Shown: in pieces, positions 17,243 through 26,657 of the stretch | Layout of the letters: every line of letters begins with the position of its first letter | Position numbering within the stretch: position 1 is the first letter of the stretch | Source: Psychrobacter faecalis | GTDB lineage: Bacteria; Pseudomonadota; Gammaproteobacteria; Pseudomonadales; Moraxellaceae | Assembly (NCBI RefSeq): GCF_016107575.1 | Contig: NZ_JABAST010000009.1 | Span: 19,731-83,730, forward strand | Direction: 5' to 3' | DNA length: 64,000 bases | The notes under the pieces: generated by a model | The model's input: the letters and a program-made list of their open reading frames with translations, nothing else | Databases searched by the model: none | Told to the model about the DNA's origin: nothing | Program-made: the position numbers and the translations under genes

Positions 17243-17553
17243 TTTAACGTCCTAACGAATGGTGCTTATAATTGGTGCTTATAGAGTAAAACTGGCGTTA
17301 TTGCAGGACGAAATGATAACAGACTAAAGAGGTATGAGCAGAAAAAACAGCGATTTATCCTATTTTAATTGGTTAGGGATTTTTACCACGCGTTTATTTA
17401 ATAAATTTCTACAAAATCATCGGTTGTTATAATGATGTAAGAATGGCAGGTACAAGGATACACGGCAGCTGTCAGCGCTTAAAAATTCGATTATAGTAGG
17501 CAGGTAATAACTATTTAAATAAAGAAAACTCAAATAAATCGAGGGAATACACC
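17243..17553. other. divergent intergenic region
   Basis: 311 bases between bestrophin and the lipoprotein gene, AT-rich. Apart from a near-repeated ATTGGTGCTTATA around 17261-17283 I see no operator, RNA or small gene. Confidence 0.5.
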
Positions 17554-18255
17554 ATGAAAAAATTAGGATTGGTTATCGCGGTATCGGTAGGCTTAAGCGC
17601 TTGTGCAGGCGGCATGAACGGTGGCAGTACGCCGGGCAATTCAAGCAATATTGTCACTCAATATCCCGTTGAAGCGGCCATGCTCAATATTTATACCAAA
17701 GCCCGCAGTCAAAGCTTGGTAGCAAACGTTGGCAATCAAACCGCCTCTGCTGACATCAAAGTCACGCCCAAAGGCAGCATGGTATTTAACAATAAACAAG
17801 TCCAAGGTGCTGAAGTAAATACCATCAATAAAGTCAACAATCAAGTCACTGATCAATCAGTCGCCATTAATTACTTTACCCTTAATCCATTGGTATTTCA
17901 TGGTTTCACTGACAGCTCAGGTAAGTACTCAATTTCCAATCAGACCACAACCATTCCTAAAATGGCAACGGTTGGTTCATCAAGCAAATTGATTACTGAA
18001 GATGTCTATGCCGATAGAAGCATGCGCAAAAAAATAGGCACTTATAATCAAGATTGGTCTTTAACCAGAGACAGCAATAATACCGCGTGGTTTTGCATAG
18101 AAACCTCGGCTAACTTACTGCTCAATAACGATCCTAACGGCAGCTCGTCAGAATGTTATAAAATTAATGCGCGCGGCGATATTTTAGACAGTAAAGTAAC
18201 GATTAGCCAGCCGTCTACAAATGGCACAAAAACCATTACCTTTACCAGCCGATAG
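17554..18255 (+). CDS. hypothetical lipoprotein
   Basis: 233 residues. The signal peptide ends with lipobox LSACAGG (Cys 17), so it is an exported lipoprotein. The mature part has no recognisable family; it alternates beta-prone segments (SADIKVTPKGSMVFNN, QSVAINYFTLNP, VTISQPSTNGTKTITF) and a CFIE/ECYK cysteine pair late in the protein, perhaps a disulfide. GAGGG lies at a good spacing before the ATG. It is followed 47 bases later by a DedA gene. Function unknown. Confidence 0.7.
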   Translation: MKKLGLVIAVSVGLSACAGGMNGGSTPGNSSNIVTQYPVEAAMLNIYTKARSQSLVANVGNQTASADIKVTPKGSMVFNNKQVQGAEVNTINKVNNQVTDQSVAINYFTLNPLVFHGFTDSSGKYSISNQTTTIPKMATVGSSSKLITEDVYADRSMRKKIGTYNQDWSLTRDSNNTAWFCIETSANLLLNNDPNGSSSECYKINARGDILDSKVTISQPSTNGTKTITFTSR

Positions 18256-18302
18256 TTTTTATAAGCTGACAGCCATCAATTTGTCAATTATTTAGGAATT
18301 CT

Positions 18303-18950
18303 ATGGACCAAATGAGTGAATGGGTACTCGGCATCATGGCAAAGTTTGGCTACTTTGGCATTATATTTGCCATGTTTGCTGAAAACGTATTTCCGCCTAT
18401 TCCCTCTGAGGTTATCATGCCCGCTGCTGGATTCGCCGCTTCTAAAGGCGATATGAGCATTGTCTTGGTTATTTTAACTGGGACGCTTGGCGCGGTGCTG
18501 GGTGCGCTACCCTTATACTATTTGGGCCATAAATTCGATGAACCGCGCTTGGTCGAGTTCACTGAGAAATACGGCAAATACGTGTTTATTAAACCTACTG
18601 ACATCACCGATGCCAACGCATGGTTTGACAAACATGGCAAAATGGCAGTGTTTTTTGGGCGTATGGTACCGGGCGTACGTTCGCTCATTTCAATCCCTGC
18701 CGGTATGAATAAAATGTCGTTATTACCGTTTTTGGCGCTAACCGCTTTAGGCGCCAGCATTTGGACCGCGATATTGGCGCTAGCTGGGTATTACTTGGGT
18801 CAAAACTATGACGCTGTCGCAGGCGTGTTAGCCCCTTATTCTAAAGCTATTGGTATATCAATCGTGGTTGTTATTATCGGTTTACTCATCAAGCGGCGTT
18901 TGTCTTATCGAAAAAATAGCAATAATGACAAAAATTCCGATCCGCGTTGA
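18303..18950 (+). CDS. DedA-family membrane protein
   Basis: 215 residues, inner-membrane protein of the DedA/SNARE-associated family, which includes undecaprenyl-phosphate and phospholipid flippases needed for envelope integrity. The family pattern is clear: FAENVFPPIPSEVIMPAAGF with the acidic residue in the re-entrant loop (about 22-41), and FFGRMVPGVRSLISIPAG with the conserved arginines (about 118-135). Four to five hydrophobic helices. TTAGGAATTCT precedes the ATG. It may be co-transcribed with the lipoprotein 47 bases upstream. Confidence 0.88.
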   Translation: MDQMSEWVLGIMAKFGYFGIIFAMFAENVFPPIPSEVIMPAAGFAASKGDMSIVLVILTGTLGAVLGALPLYYLGHKFDEPRLVEFTEKYGKYVFIKPTDITDANAWFDKHGKMAVFFGRMVPGVRSLISIPAGMNKMSLLPFLALTALGASIWTAILALAGYYLGQNYDAVAGVLAPYSKAIGISIVVVIIGLLIKRRLSYRKNSNNDKNSDPR

Positions 18951-19050
18951 ATATAAACTGTCTGCCACTCTCGTAATACCAACCCAACTTAATATAATAG
19001 CTAAGTTTAATAACCACTTAGCTTTACTAATTTCGAGCAGAATTTTCAAA

Positions 19051-19075
19051 TCTTAGATTAACACATGAAGTGCAA
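19051..19075 (+). repeat. IS30 left inverted repeat
   Basis: 25 bases pairing with 20085-20109; differs at two central positions (TG versus CC after ACACA). Confidence 0.85.
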
Positions 19076-19155
19076 TACCAAATGTGAGGTGAAAAAAAGA
19101 CCTAGATGCGCTAGCATCAAAGTTTTTATCCACCGACCAAAGTGAGATTGCAACC

Positions 19156-20082
19156 ATGAGCTATACGCATCTAAGCCTAGGGGAACGATACCAGATTTAT
19201 GCCCTAATAGGGGCAAAACATAGTATTAATTTCATAGCGAGGGCGTTAAACAGAAGTCCCAGTACCATATCAAGAGAGCTTAGGCGTAATAAAAGCCTAC
19301 GAGGTTACCGAGCAAAGCATGCTAATAACAAGGCTTGTGATAGACGGGCTAACAACGCTTTCATTATCATCGCTGACGTATGGGCATGGGTGACAGACAA
19401 GCTTAAAGAGAACTGGAGTCCCCAGCAAATAGCCGGGTTTCATGGTGGTATTAACCACATGAGTATCTATCGCTATATATGGAAGGACAAGAGACAGGGC
19501 GGCAAGTTATGGCAGTGTCTCAGACGTAAAGCCAAACCATACCGGCAGCGTCTAACTGCTGAGACCCGAGGCCGTATCAATGACAGAGTCTCGATTCATG
19601 AACGCCCTTGTATTGTTGAAGAACGCTCACGTATTGGTGATTGGGAAGCGGATACCATTATCGGTCAGCATCACAAGCAAGCGATTGTCACGCTCGTTGA
19701 ACGTAAAACGGGGCTGCTGAAGATGAAACGTGTGGATAATAAAACGGCCCAGCAAGTATCAGAGGCAATGATAGAGCTCTTAAAGCCAGTGAGGTTGCAG
19801 GTTAAGACCATTACCTCTGACAATGGTAAAGAGTTTGCTCAGCATAAGAAGGTGAAACAAAAGCTCTTTAGCCCTTTCTTCTTTGCCGATGCTTATGCGT
19901 CATGGCAGCGAGGAACCAACGAAAATACCAACGGCTTGATCAGAGAGTATCTGCCTAAAGGCTGTGACTTTAGACAAGTCTCTGATAATGAAATACAGGA
20001 CATTGAGAACAAACTAAACAACAGACCAAGAAAACGCTTAGGGTTTAAAACGCCTATGCAGGCGTTCTATAATATTAATTAG
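19156..20082 (+). CDS. IS30-family transposase
   Basis: 308 residues. An N-terminal helix-turn-helix (YTHLSLGERYQIYALIG then FIARALNRSPSTISRELRRN, residues 2-46) is typical of IS30. The DDE catalytic core is complete: D in GDWEADTIIG (about residue 165), D in TSDNGKEFA (about 222), E in GTNENTNGLIREYLPKG (about 258). The frame is uninterrupted from end to end between the inverted repeats, so the element should be active. Confidence 0.93.
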   Translation: MSYTHLSLGERYQIYALIGAKHSINFIARALNRSPSTISRELRRNKSLRGYRAKHANNKACDRRANNAFIIIADVWAWVTDKLKENWSPQQIAGFHGGINHMSIYRYIWKDKRQGGKLWQCLRRKAKPYRQRLTAETRGRINDRVSIHERPCIVEERSRIGDWEADTIIGQHHKQAIVTLVERKTGLLKMKRVDNKTAQQVSEAMIELLKPVRLQVKTITSDNGKEFAQHKKVKQKLFSPFFFADAYASWQRGTNENTNGLIREYLPKGCDFRQVSDNEIQDIENKLNNRPRKRLGFKTPMQAFYNIN

Positions 20083-20084
20083 CG

Positions 20085-20109
20085 TTGCACTTGGTGTGTT
20101 AATCTAAGA
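20085..20109 (-). repeat. IS30 right inverted repeat
   Basis: Inverted counterpart of 19051-19075, starting three bases after the transposase stop codon. Confidence 0.85.
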
Positions 20110-20455
20110 ATCCTAAAAAACCTATCTCAGTGTTTAAATCTTAATCCTTACAGTCTTTACTCCTCTCCTTTCTAGTGCATCAAATCGTAATAACACCTAA
20201 TTAAATTTATAACTCATCAGTATAAAAAGCGTGAACAAATCTTGCGCAAATAATTCGCTTATTTATAAACATTCATTTAAAATATATCTTATGGAAGCCA
20301 ATTTAGAAGCTCACCGCTTTTATAGTTTTGTTGTCGAATCTTATCATTTCTATAGTGATTTTCGCTTTATCTAACTATCACATTAGGATACTAATAAGCG
20401 ATATAAATCGAGCTTTGTTAAATAAGCCACTTATTTTCAATTTTTGGAGAGCCTT
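20110..20455. other. nirK upstream region
   Basis: About 345 AT-rich bases from the IS end to the nirK start. I looked for FNR (TTGAT-N4-ATCAA) and NsrR-type palindromes and saw none. Nothing else is evident. Confidence 0.4.
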
Positions 20456-21982
20456 ATGCGTCTTTTTAACTCTACAACCTCTCAGCCTCAAGCCCTCAAC
20501 TATTCTAAACTTGCATTAGCTTGTCTTCTTGCCCTTGGTACGGTAGGAATGGTCGGTTGTGATAAATCAACCCCTGATAAGGCGACGGCAACCAGCGCGG
20601 AAACCACTCAAACCACAAAAGACAGCAAAGCGCCAACCACCAAAAATGGCGAGCTACCAGTGATTGATGCGGTTATCACCCATGCGCCTGAAGTACCACC
20701 ACCTATCGATCGTGACTATGCGGCAAAAGTCATTGTAAAAATGGAAACCGTAGAAAAAACCATGCGTCTAGCGGATGGCGTTGAGTACAACTTCTGGACA
20801 TTTGGCGGTCAGGTACCGGGGCAATTTATTCGCGTACGTCAAGGCGATGAAATTGAGTTCCATTTATCAAACCACCCTGATTCAAAAATGCCGCATAATA
20901 TTGACTTACATGCGGTGACAGGTCCAGGGGGCGGCGCTGCCTCTTCGTTTACCTCTCCTGGTTATACCTCGGAGTTTAACTTTAAAGCACTAAAACCAGG
21001 CCTATATGTCTATCACTGTGCGGTAGCGCCCGTTGGTATGCACATCGCAAACGGTATGTATGGCCTAATTTTGGTTGAGCCAGAAGGCGGTTTACCGAAG
21101 GTTGATCGTGAATTTTATGTCATGCAGGGCGATTTTTATACCAAAGGCAACTATGGCGATAAAGGCCTGCAACCTTTTGATATGGAAAAAGCGGTAAAAG
21201 AGCAGCCAGATTACGTGTTATTTAACGGTTCAGTTGGGGCGCTTACCGGTGAAAACTCGTTAAAAGCCAACGTCGGTGAAACGGTTCGTCTATTCGTTGG
21301 TAACGGTGGTCCTAACTTGGTGTCATCATTCCACGTGATTGGTGAGATTTTCGACAAGGTCAATATGGAAGGCGGTAGCGCTGAAAACCATAATGTTCAA
21401 ACCACCCTTATCCCTGCAGGGGGCGCCGCGATTACCCAGTTCAAAGTAGATGTCCCAGGCGAGCTTGTGATGGTTGACCACTCTATTTTCCGGGCATTTA
21501 ACAAAGGTGCGCTTGGTATCATCGATGTCAAAGGTGCAGAGGACAAAAAAATATATTCAGGAAAAGTGCGTGAAGACGTCTACTTACCTGAAGGCTCAGC
21601 AGCACAAAGTCTTGGTAAAACCAATGCGCCTGCGCCAGTCGTAACCGCTGCCAACAAGCAAGAAAGAATTAAAATGGGTGAGTCTATTTACGCTAGTAAC
21701 TGCGCGGCTTGTCACCAATTAAATGGTGCTGGTATACCAAAAGCCTTCCCACCATTGGCCAAGTCTGACTACCTCAACGAAGACCCAAAACGCGCCGTCA
21801 ATGCTATCTTGCATGGCTTGACTGGCAAGATTACCGTCAACGGCGAAGAGTACGACAGTGTCATGCCAGCCGTTGCCTTGGATGATGAAAAAATCGCCAA
21901 CGTCGTCACTTATATTATTAACAGTTGGGGCAACAAAGGTGGTGAGGTAACGCCAGAAGAAGTCAAAGCTGCTCGTAAATAA
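20456..21982 (+). CDS. nirK: copper nitrite reductase with C-terminal cytochrome c domain
   Basis: About 508 residues from the ATG at 20456, chosen because TTGGAGAG precedes it. It reduces nitrite to nitric oxide in the periplasm or at the outer face as a lipoprotein (lipobox-like MVGCDK, Cys about 35). Two cupredoxin domains: copper ligands in MPHNIDLHA and in [10 protein letters not shown] (type 1 His-Cys-His-Met set), and HSIF/SFHVIGE in the second domain for the type 2 site. From about residue 400 a fused cytochrome c follows, with C416-AA-C-H and a later methionine in SVMPAV as the likely sixth ligand. The fusion supplies electrons directly. AniA-like enzymes in some Neisseria and Moraxella relatives have similar tails. 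Confidence 0.93.
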   Translation: MRLFNSTTSQPQALNYSKLALACLLALGTVGMVGCDKSTPDKATATSAETTQTTKDSKAPTTKNGELPVIDAVITHAPEVPPPIDRDYAAKVIVKMETVEKTMRLADGVEYNFWTFGGQVPGQFIRVRQGDEIEFHLSNHPDSKMPHNIDLHAVTGPGGGAASSFTSPGYTSEFNFKALKPGLYVYHCAVAPVGMHIANGMYGLILVEPEGGLPKVDREFYVMQGDFYTKGNYGDKGLQPFDMEKAVKEQPDYVLFNGSVGALTGENSLKANVGETVRLFVGNGGPNLVSSFHVIGEIFDKVNMEGGSAENHNVQTTLIPAGGAAITQFKVDVPGELVMVDHSIFRAFNKGALGIIDVKGAEDKKIYSGKVREDVYLPEGSAAQSLGKTNAPAPVVTAANKQERIKMGESIYASNCAACHQLNGAGIPKAFPPLAKSDYLNEDPKRAVNAILHGLTGKITVNGEEYDSVMPAVALDDEKIANVVTYIINSWGNKGGEVTPEEVKAARK

Positions 21983-22018
21983 CCTAGAAAGCTACGCTAG
22001 TTAATAGGGTTACAATTA

Positions 22019-22052
22019 GACTGTTCGATGAAAAAACTTTCATTGAACAGTC
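22019..22052 (+). terminator. stem-loop between nirK and nirV
   Basis: GACTGTTC and GAACAGTC pair, extended inward by ATGAAA/TTTCAT with one mismatch. The T-run after it is poor, so it may be a weak terminator or an mRNA-stabilising hairpin that lets nirV be expressed at a lower level. Confidence 0.5.
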
Positions 22053-22123
22053 ACTTTCAATACAGTATCTGATTGAATAAGCGTTTGGCACCGTCCTCTT
22101 TTTGGTTTACTAGGAGATTAGTT

Positions 22124-23011
22124 ATGTTATGGACTTACATCACTAACACTCACAGCATTGAGATTCACAAAAATAACACTCTAAAAATGAACGCTCGGAA
22201 GATTGTGCATACAACCGCTCGCCCGCTCGTCCTGTTATTGGTCGTTAGTGCTCTGAGCGTCACAACCGACTTTGCGTTAATGAGCACGCAAGCGCAAGCA
22301 AAAGAGCTAACCATTGAGCCCGGTACTTATCGTCCGTTATATTTGAGCAAAAACTCACCGTTAGTGGCAGTCGATACATTCAAAATTGATGAGCTACCCG
22401 TCACCAATATACAGTTTTATCAATTTATAAAAGAAAATCCAAGGTTTCGCCAACGTGCCATTGCACCCATTTTTGCCGATTCTGGTTATCTAAAACACTG
22501 GATTAATACCAAAGATATCTCTGTGCCTAGAAAGGCGGATTTTCGTAAGCCTGTGGTCAATGTCTCATGGTATGCCGCCAATCAATATTGCCGCGCGCAA
22601 AACAAGCGCTTGCCAACGGTTGAACAATGGGAATATGTCGCACAGGCGTCTACTACCAATAAAAATGGCAGCGTGGAGGCCGGTTACAACCAGCGCATTC
22701 TTGATTGGTATGGTAAATCTGCTGGCAACAAAGACCAGCTTGCCGATGTCGGACAAAGCCCTGCCAACTATTGGGGCGTCAAAGACATGCACGGCTTGAT
22801 TTGGGAATGGACAGAGAATTTTAATAATAGCTTGGTCACTGGCGAATCACGTTCAGACAGCAATCTAAACCAAGAAATGTTTTGCGGCTCGGGCGCAGCC
22901 GGTGCGGTCGACCCAAGTGATTATGCAGCCTTTATGCGCTATGGTTTTCGCTCAAGCTTAGAAGCCAAATACACGGTCAGCAGCCTAGGTTTTCGCTGTG
23001 CTAGTAATTAA
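22124..23011 (+). CDS. nirV: NirV-like formylglycine-generating-enzyme-fold protein
   Basis: About 296 residues. ATG at 22124 is preceded by AGGAGA; a later ATG at 22187 would give a cleaner signal peptide (RPLVLLLVVSALSVTTDFAL then AQAKE), so the start is uncertain. The mature part is an FGE-sulfatase (SUMF1) fold: VNVSWYAANQYCRAQNKRLP, WEYVAQA, LIWEWTENF and final SSLGFRCAS. Proteins of this fold next to nirK are called NirV and are thought to help nitrite reductase maturation, but the mechanism is unproven. It lies directly between nirK and sco1, which supports that role. Confidence 0.8.
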   Translation: MLWTYITNTHSIEIHKNNTLKMNARKIVHTTARPLVLLLVVSALSVTTDFALMSTQAQAKELTIEPGTYRPLYLSKNSPLVAVDTFKIDELPVTNIQFYQFIKENPRFRQRAIAPIFADSGYLKHWINTKDISVPRKADFRKPVVNVSWYAANQYCRAQNKRLPTVEQWEYVAQASTTNKNGSVEAGYNQRILDWYGKSAGNKDQLADVGQSPANYWGVKDMHGLIWEWTENFNNSLVTGESRSDSNLNQEMFCGSGAAGAVDPSDYAAFMRYGFRSSLEAKYTVSSLGFRCASN

Positions 23012-23111
23012 CTTGCCCTAACATAGCGCTCTACTTTAACTTAGCACCCTTTTAACACAGCGCCCTACTTTTTATGCTCAATTGAATTTAATGGTATTTA
23101 AGGATTGTCTT

Positions 23112-23906
23112 ATGAAAACAATAAAAATTATGCAAAATACAAGATTGCAAAATACAAGTCCAAAAAATACAGTAACTCAGCCATTGTCTCATCTGGTTTA
23201 TGCTATCAAACTGGCTTTGACTACTGGACTCTGTATTGGCTTACTCGCCTGTAGCAATCCTGACGCGCCTAACTCGGCGGCGACGCAAGACAGTCAACCT
23301 GATACTACTTCTGAATCTAAAGTCGCGACAGACAATCATCACGACATAAAGAACATGGATCATCAACAGATGAATCATGCCGATATGAATGCCCAAGAAC
23401 CAGCAGAAGCGCTCGGGCAAGAGTATTCTATCTATCAGGCAGGCGGCGACTGGACAGACCATCGTGGCAATACCTTTGAGCTTGATAAGCTTGAGGGCAA
23501 AAATCAAGTGGTGGTGATGGCTTATACCAGCTGTCAGCATACCTGCCCTATCTTGGTGCAATCGATGAAACAGATGTATAAAGAGATGACGCCTGAAGCG
23601 CGTGCACAAACAGAGTTTTTACTGGCGACATTGGACACTGAGCGCGATACGGCCGAAGTGATGAAAAACTTTGCTGAGCATAATGAGCTTGGTGATAACT
23701 GGCGCTTGATTCGTAGCGATGAAGCCAGCACCCGTATGCTTGCCAATACCTTAAATATCAAATATCAATTTGCCGATAATGGTGATATTAACCACTCTAA
23801 TCTGATATCTGTATTAGATAAAGACGGCCGTTTGGTCGCCCAAGGCGTTGGGGTTGCCGACTCTGGCATTAAGCCATTGATTGAATATTTAAACAGCCAT
23901 AGTTAA
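23112..23906 (+). CDS. SCO1/SenC-type copper chaperone lipoprotein
   Basis: About 264 residues from the ATG at 23112 (TAAGGATTGTCTT before it). Signal with lipobox LLACSN. The thioredoxin-like domain has the copper-binding pair C-x-x-x-C in YTSCQHTCPIL and the conserved histidine in DINHSNLISVLDKDG. A His/Met-rich stretch (HHDIKNMDHQQMNHADMN) after the signal could also hold copper. SCO proteins deliver copper to periplasmic or membrane cuproenzymes; the position behind nirK and nirV suggests NirK as the client (inference). Confidence 0.88.
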   Translation: MKTIKIMQNTRLQNTSPKNTVTQPLSHLVYAIKLALTTGLCIGLLACSNPDAPNSAATQDSQPDTTSESKVATDNHHDIKNMDHQQMNHADMNAQEPAEALGQEYSIYQAGGDWTDHRGNTFELDKLEGKNQVVVMAYTSCQHTCPILVQSMKQMYKEMTPEARAQTEFLLATLDTERDTAEVMKNFAEHNELGDNWRLIRSDEASTRMLANTLNIKYQFADNGDINHSNLISVLDKDGRLVAQGVGVADSGIKPLIEYLNSHS

Positions 23907-23919
23907 ACCTTTAAAAAAC

Positions 23920-24051
23920 GGTGGTGTTCTAAAAAGTATGCTGGCTATAAAAGTCAATAAAAAATCTATGCTAAGTTTACTGATTCTATAGGGCTTTCAA
24001 GGCTTTAAAAATTGTTCAAATTTTAATCAGCATACTTTTTGACACACCACC
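23920..24051. mobile_element. 132-bp MITE-like element, copy 1
   Basis: Terminal inverted repeats of 24 bases: left GGTGGTGTTCTAAAAAGTAT, right the inverse of GGTGGTGTGTCAAAAAGTAT, each running on into GCTG. It is flanked on both sides by the exact octamer TAAAAAAC (23912-23919 and 24052-24059), an 8-bp target duplication. No coding capacity. A second copy of the same length is at 35031-35162. It lies between two convergent genes. Confidence 0.9.
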
Positions 24052-24121
24052 TAAAAAACATACCTATAAAGCCACATTTTTAACCTTTACCTTAGTTTTA
24101 AATTATCTGTATTTTAAAGAA

Positions 24122-24159
24122 AAAAACACCGCTCATCTAAATAGACAAGCGGTGTTTTT
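24122..24159. terminator. bidirectional rho-independent terminator
   Basis: AAAAACACCGCT pairs perfectly with AGCGGTGTTTTT around a 14-base loop. It serves the CoA-transferase gene on the minus strand and also the sco side on the plus strand. Confidence 0.85.
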
Positions 24160-24231
24160 AATGGCGTCATCAGCTACGGCGCTGATTTTGGCGTTAAGCC
24201 TTTCAGTAAGCATTTAGTTAAGCACTGAAAC

Positions 24232-25779
24232 CTAAACCGCCAAAGCCAAACCTTTTTTGACGCGCATATCGCCAGTTTCAACATAACGCTGATGCCAAGA
24301 TAAAGATTCATCGAGCAAATGCGGCGTTTGCATGCCAGCCGTCTGTGCAGCACGGTCATAATAATCTTGTAGCATTGGGCGATAGTCTGGATGCGCACAG
24401 TTATCAATGATTTTTTGCGCGCGTTGACGTGGTGACAAACCACGCAAGTCCGCCAAACCTTGCTCAGTGACAATAATCATCACATCATGCTCAGTATGGT
24501 CAACGTGTGACACCATCGGCGTGATGCATGAAATAGCGCCGCCTTTAGCAACTGACGGGCTGACAAACATTGAAGTAAAGGCATTACGCGCAAAGTCGCC
24601 AGAGCCGCCCAAACCATTCATCATATTGGTACCCATGACGTGGGTTGAGTTGACATTACCATAAAGGTCACACTCAATCATCGCATTGATAGCGAGCACG
24701 CCAAGACGACGCGATACTTCAGGGTGGTTGGTGATTTCTTGTGGGCGCAAAATAATACGTTTGCGCAATTCTTCGATATTGGCATTAAAACGCGCCAACG
24801 CCTCTGGGCTTAACGACATCGCCGTTGCCGACGCTTGGGTCATTTTGCCTGACATAATCAAATCTAACATACCGTCTTGCAATACTTCGGTATAGCCAGT
24901 TAAGTTTTCAAACGGACTGGCTTGTAAGCCCGCCAATACCGCATTGGCAACGTTACCAACCCCAGACTGAATCGGCAATAGGTTGGCTGGCATGCGGCCT
25001 TTTTTCACTTCTTCATGGAAAAAGTCGATAATGTAGCCGGCAATTTTGGTTGAGCACTCATCAGGATCGGCAAACTTACTATTGCGGTCAGGTGAATCGG
25101 TTAAGACCACGGCGACGACTTTATCCAAATCACAAGTTAGGTACGGCTCGCCAATACGCTCACCCGGTGTGGTAATCGGAATCGGTTTACGATGCGGTGG
25201 CAAACCAATGTCATCAAAAACATCGTGCATACCTTCTAACAATAAGCTTTGGCGGCTATTTACTTCTAAAATAATTTGATCGGCATTGTGCAACCATGCG
25301 TTATTGGTACCGATAGAGGTAGATGGAATCAGGCGACCATCTGGCAAAATACCGGCCACTTCAACCACCGCCATGTGCATGTCGCCATAAAAACCAAAGG
25401 TGCTTTGCTGAGCGACGTGTGATAAGTGCATGTCAAAATAATGCGTTTCACCAGCGTTGATTTGCTTACGTAGCGCAGGCTCTGACTGATAAGGCGTGCG
25501 CATCTTGATACCATTGGCTTCAGCCAAGACGCCGTCGCATTCTGCAGCGGTCGATGCGCCGGTTAATAAGCCGATTTTGAATTCTTCGCCGCGAGCTTGC
25601 GCCGCTTTTATACGCTCTGCCAACGCAGCTGGGATGGCTTTTGGATAACCTGCCCCTGTGAAACCACTCATTCCAACATTCATATCATGCAAGATAAATG
25701 TTGCTGCTTGCTCTGCTGACATGATTTTTTCACGCAAACCTTCGTGACGAACGCGCTCTTCGTGGCTAATTGCACTCAT
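24232..25779 (-). CDS. acetyl-CoA hydrolase/transferase family protein (succinyl-CoA:acetate-type CoA-transferase)
   Basis: 515 residues, full length for the family. It moves CoA between acyl groups (typically succinyl-CoA and acetate or propionate) in the cytoplasm. Features: MSGFTGAGYPKAIPAALAER near the N-terminus, the catalytic-domain GSGDFARNAF region with GLGGSGDF (about 390-400), and VTEQGLADLRGLSPRQRAQK, where the family places a conserved acidic residue. Glu in the SCOT-like VSHVDHTEHDV area is a candidate for the thioester. A single-gene unit with its own terminator. Cannot be divided between acetyl-CoA hydrolase and propionyl-CoA:succinate transferase on sequence alone. Confidence 0.88.
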   Translation of the reverse strand: MSAISHEERVRHEGLREKIMSAEQAATFILHDMNVGMSGFTGAGYPKAIPAALAERIKAAQARGEEFKIGLLTGASTAAECDGVLAEANGIKMRTPYQSEPALRKQINAGETHYFDMHLSHVAQQSTFGFYGDMHMAVVEVAGILPDGRLIPSTSIGTNNAWLHNADQIILEVNSRQSLLLEGMHDVFDDIGLPPHRKPIPITTPGERIGEPYLTCDLDKVVAVVLTDSPDRNSKFADPDECSTKIAGYIIDFFHEEVKKGRMPANLLPIQSGVGNVANAVLAGLQASPFENLTGYTEVLQDGMLDLIMSGKMTQASATAMSLSPEALARFNANIEELRKRIILRPQEITNHPEVSRRLGVLAINAMIECDLYGNVNSTHVMGTNMMNGLGGSGDFARNAFTSMFVSPSVAKGGAISCITPMVSHVDHTEHDVMIIVTEQGLADLRGLSPRQRAQKIIDNCAHPDYRPMLQDYYDRAAQTAGMQTPHLLDESLSWHQRYVETGDMRVKKGLALAV

Positions 25780-26657
25780 ACCTTTTTTCCTAGTAACTTC
25801 CCTATTAACACCAAACCCTCAAAATAATGAGACGTTTGATACCGAAACAGCAATAAAATACAATGGAGTATATTAACAACTTTGGTATAAAAGACAAGCT
25901 GCTTGTCTTAAATTTTAATTTACGTCCTCAAAAACTACTTTAATTAGTCAACAATAGTTCATAAAATTACAAGAGATAAGATTTGTTTTTTGATTATTTT
26001 TAAAGCAATAACTTGAAGCTTTTTATCTATGCAAAGTTAAAAAAACTCAAATAACTATACAGTAATTAAAAATACTATTAACTAAATTTTAAAAATACTC
26101 TAAGATTAATTTTAGTCTTGATGGAAGTCTAATAGGGATAGAGGGTGCTTAACTGCCAAATTTATGGAGAAACCTAGATAAGCGCTTGGTGTTAAAGAGA
26201 ATTATATCTTTGACTTTTAATGAGTTAGCAAATGCAAACATCTAAAAGATAGCACTTATTTTAAATAAAATGATAATAATAAACATAAATATTATTTTTC
26301 TTACTTTAATAATCGTATAACTATTAACTATCAATCTTTAGGGATTAAGAGTTGGTTTTTAATTTGTGTGCTTATTTAACACTCTCTAAAAAGTGACCGT
26401 GTTTTTAAATAAAGGCCTATTTTATATCAGTCATATAACCTGATATTTAATTATATTTATAGTAGAACCAATATTTTTTTAGTGAAATATTGTTCTATAA
26501 TTAAAGAAAATTATATTTATAAAAAGGCATTTAAAACCTAGCGCTTTAATCTTGCCATGACTATATTTGAGGTAAGATGATGACCCCTACTAGGTCATTT
26601 TTAATGTGATGAAAAAGTCGGTTTATCAAAAGATAAATGCAAAACTAAGGACAGATT
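25780..26657. other. 878-bp AT-rich region without a gene
   Basis: The longest gene-free stretch in the window, extremely AT-rich. Two neighbouring hairpins are visible: ATATCAG/CTGATAT near 26427-26444, and TAGAACCAATATTT with AAATATTGTTCTA at 26463-26497 (one bulged C). A Fur-like TGATAATAATAAACA (12 of 14) is at 26271-26285. No ORF with a ribosome site was seen. It contains the promoters of the CoA-transferase and of the stress-protein gene, and could hide a small RNA. Confidence 0.5.

Larger units (their letters stand above)
19051..20109 (+). mobile_element. complete IS30-family insertion sequence
   Basis: 1,059 bases with 25-base terminal inverted repeats: left TCTTAGATTAACACATGAAG, right end the same sequence inverted with two mismatches. 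It carries one intact transposase gene. IS30 members make only 2-4 bp target duplications, and I could not identify one with certainty. Length and repeat type fit the family. It lies between dedA and nirK, about 350 bases before the nirK start, so it may affect nirK expression. Confidence 0.9.

Noticed and set aside
20110..20455. FNR or NsrR operator before nirK
   Set aside because: Searched by eye for the known palindromes; no convincing match.
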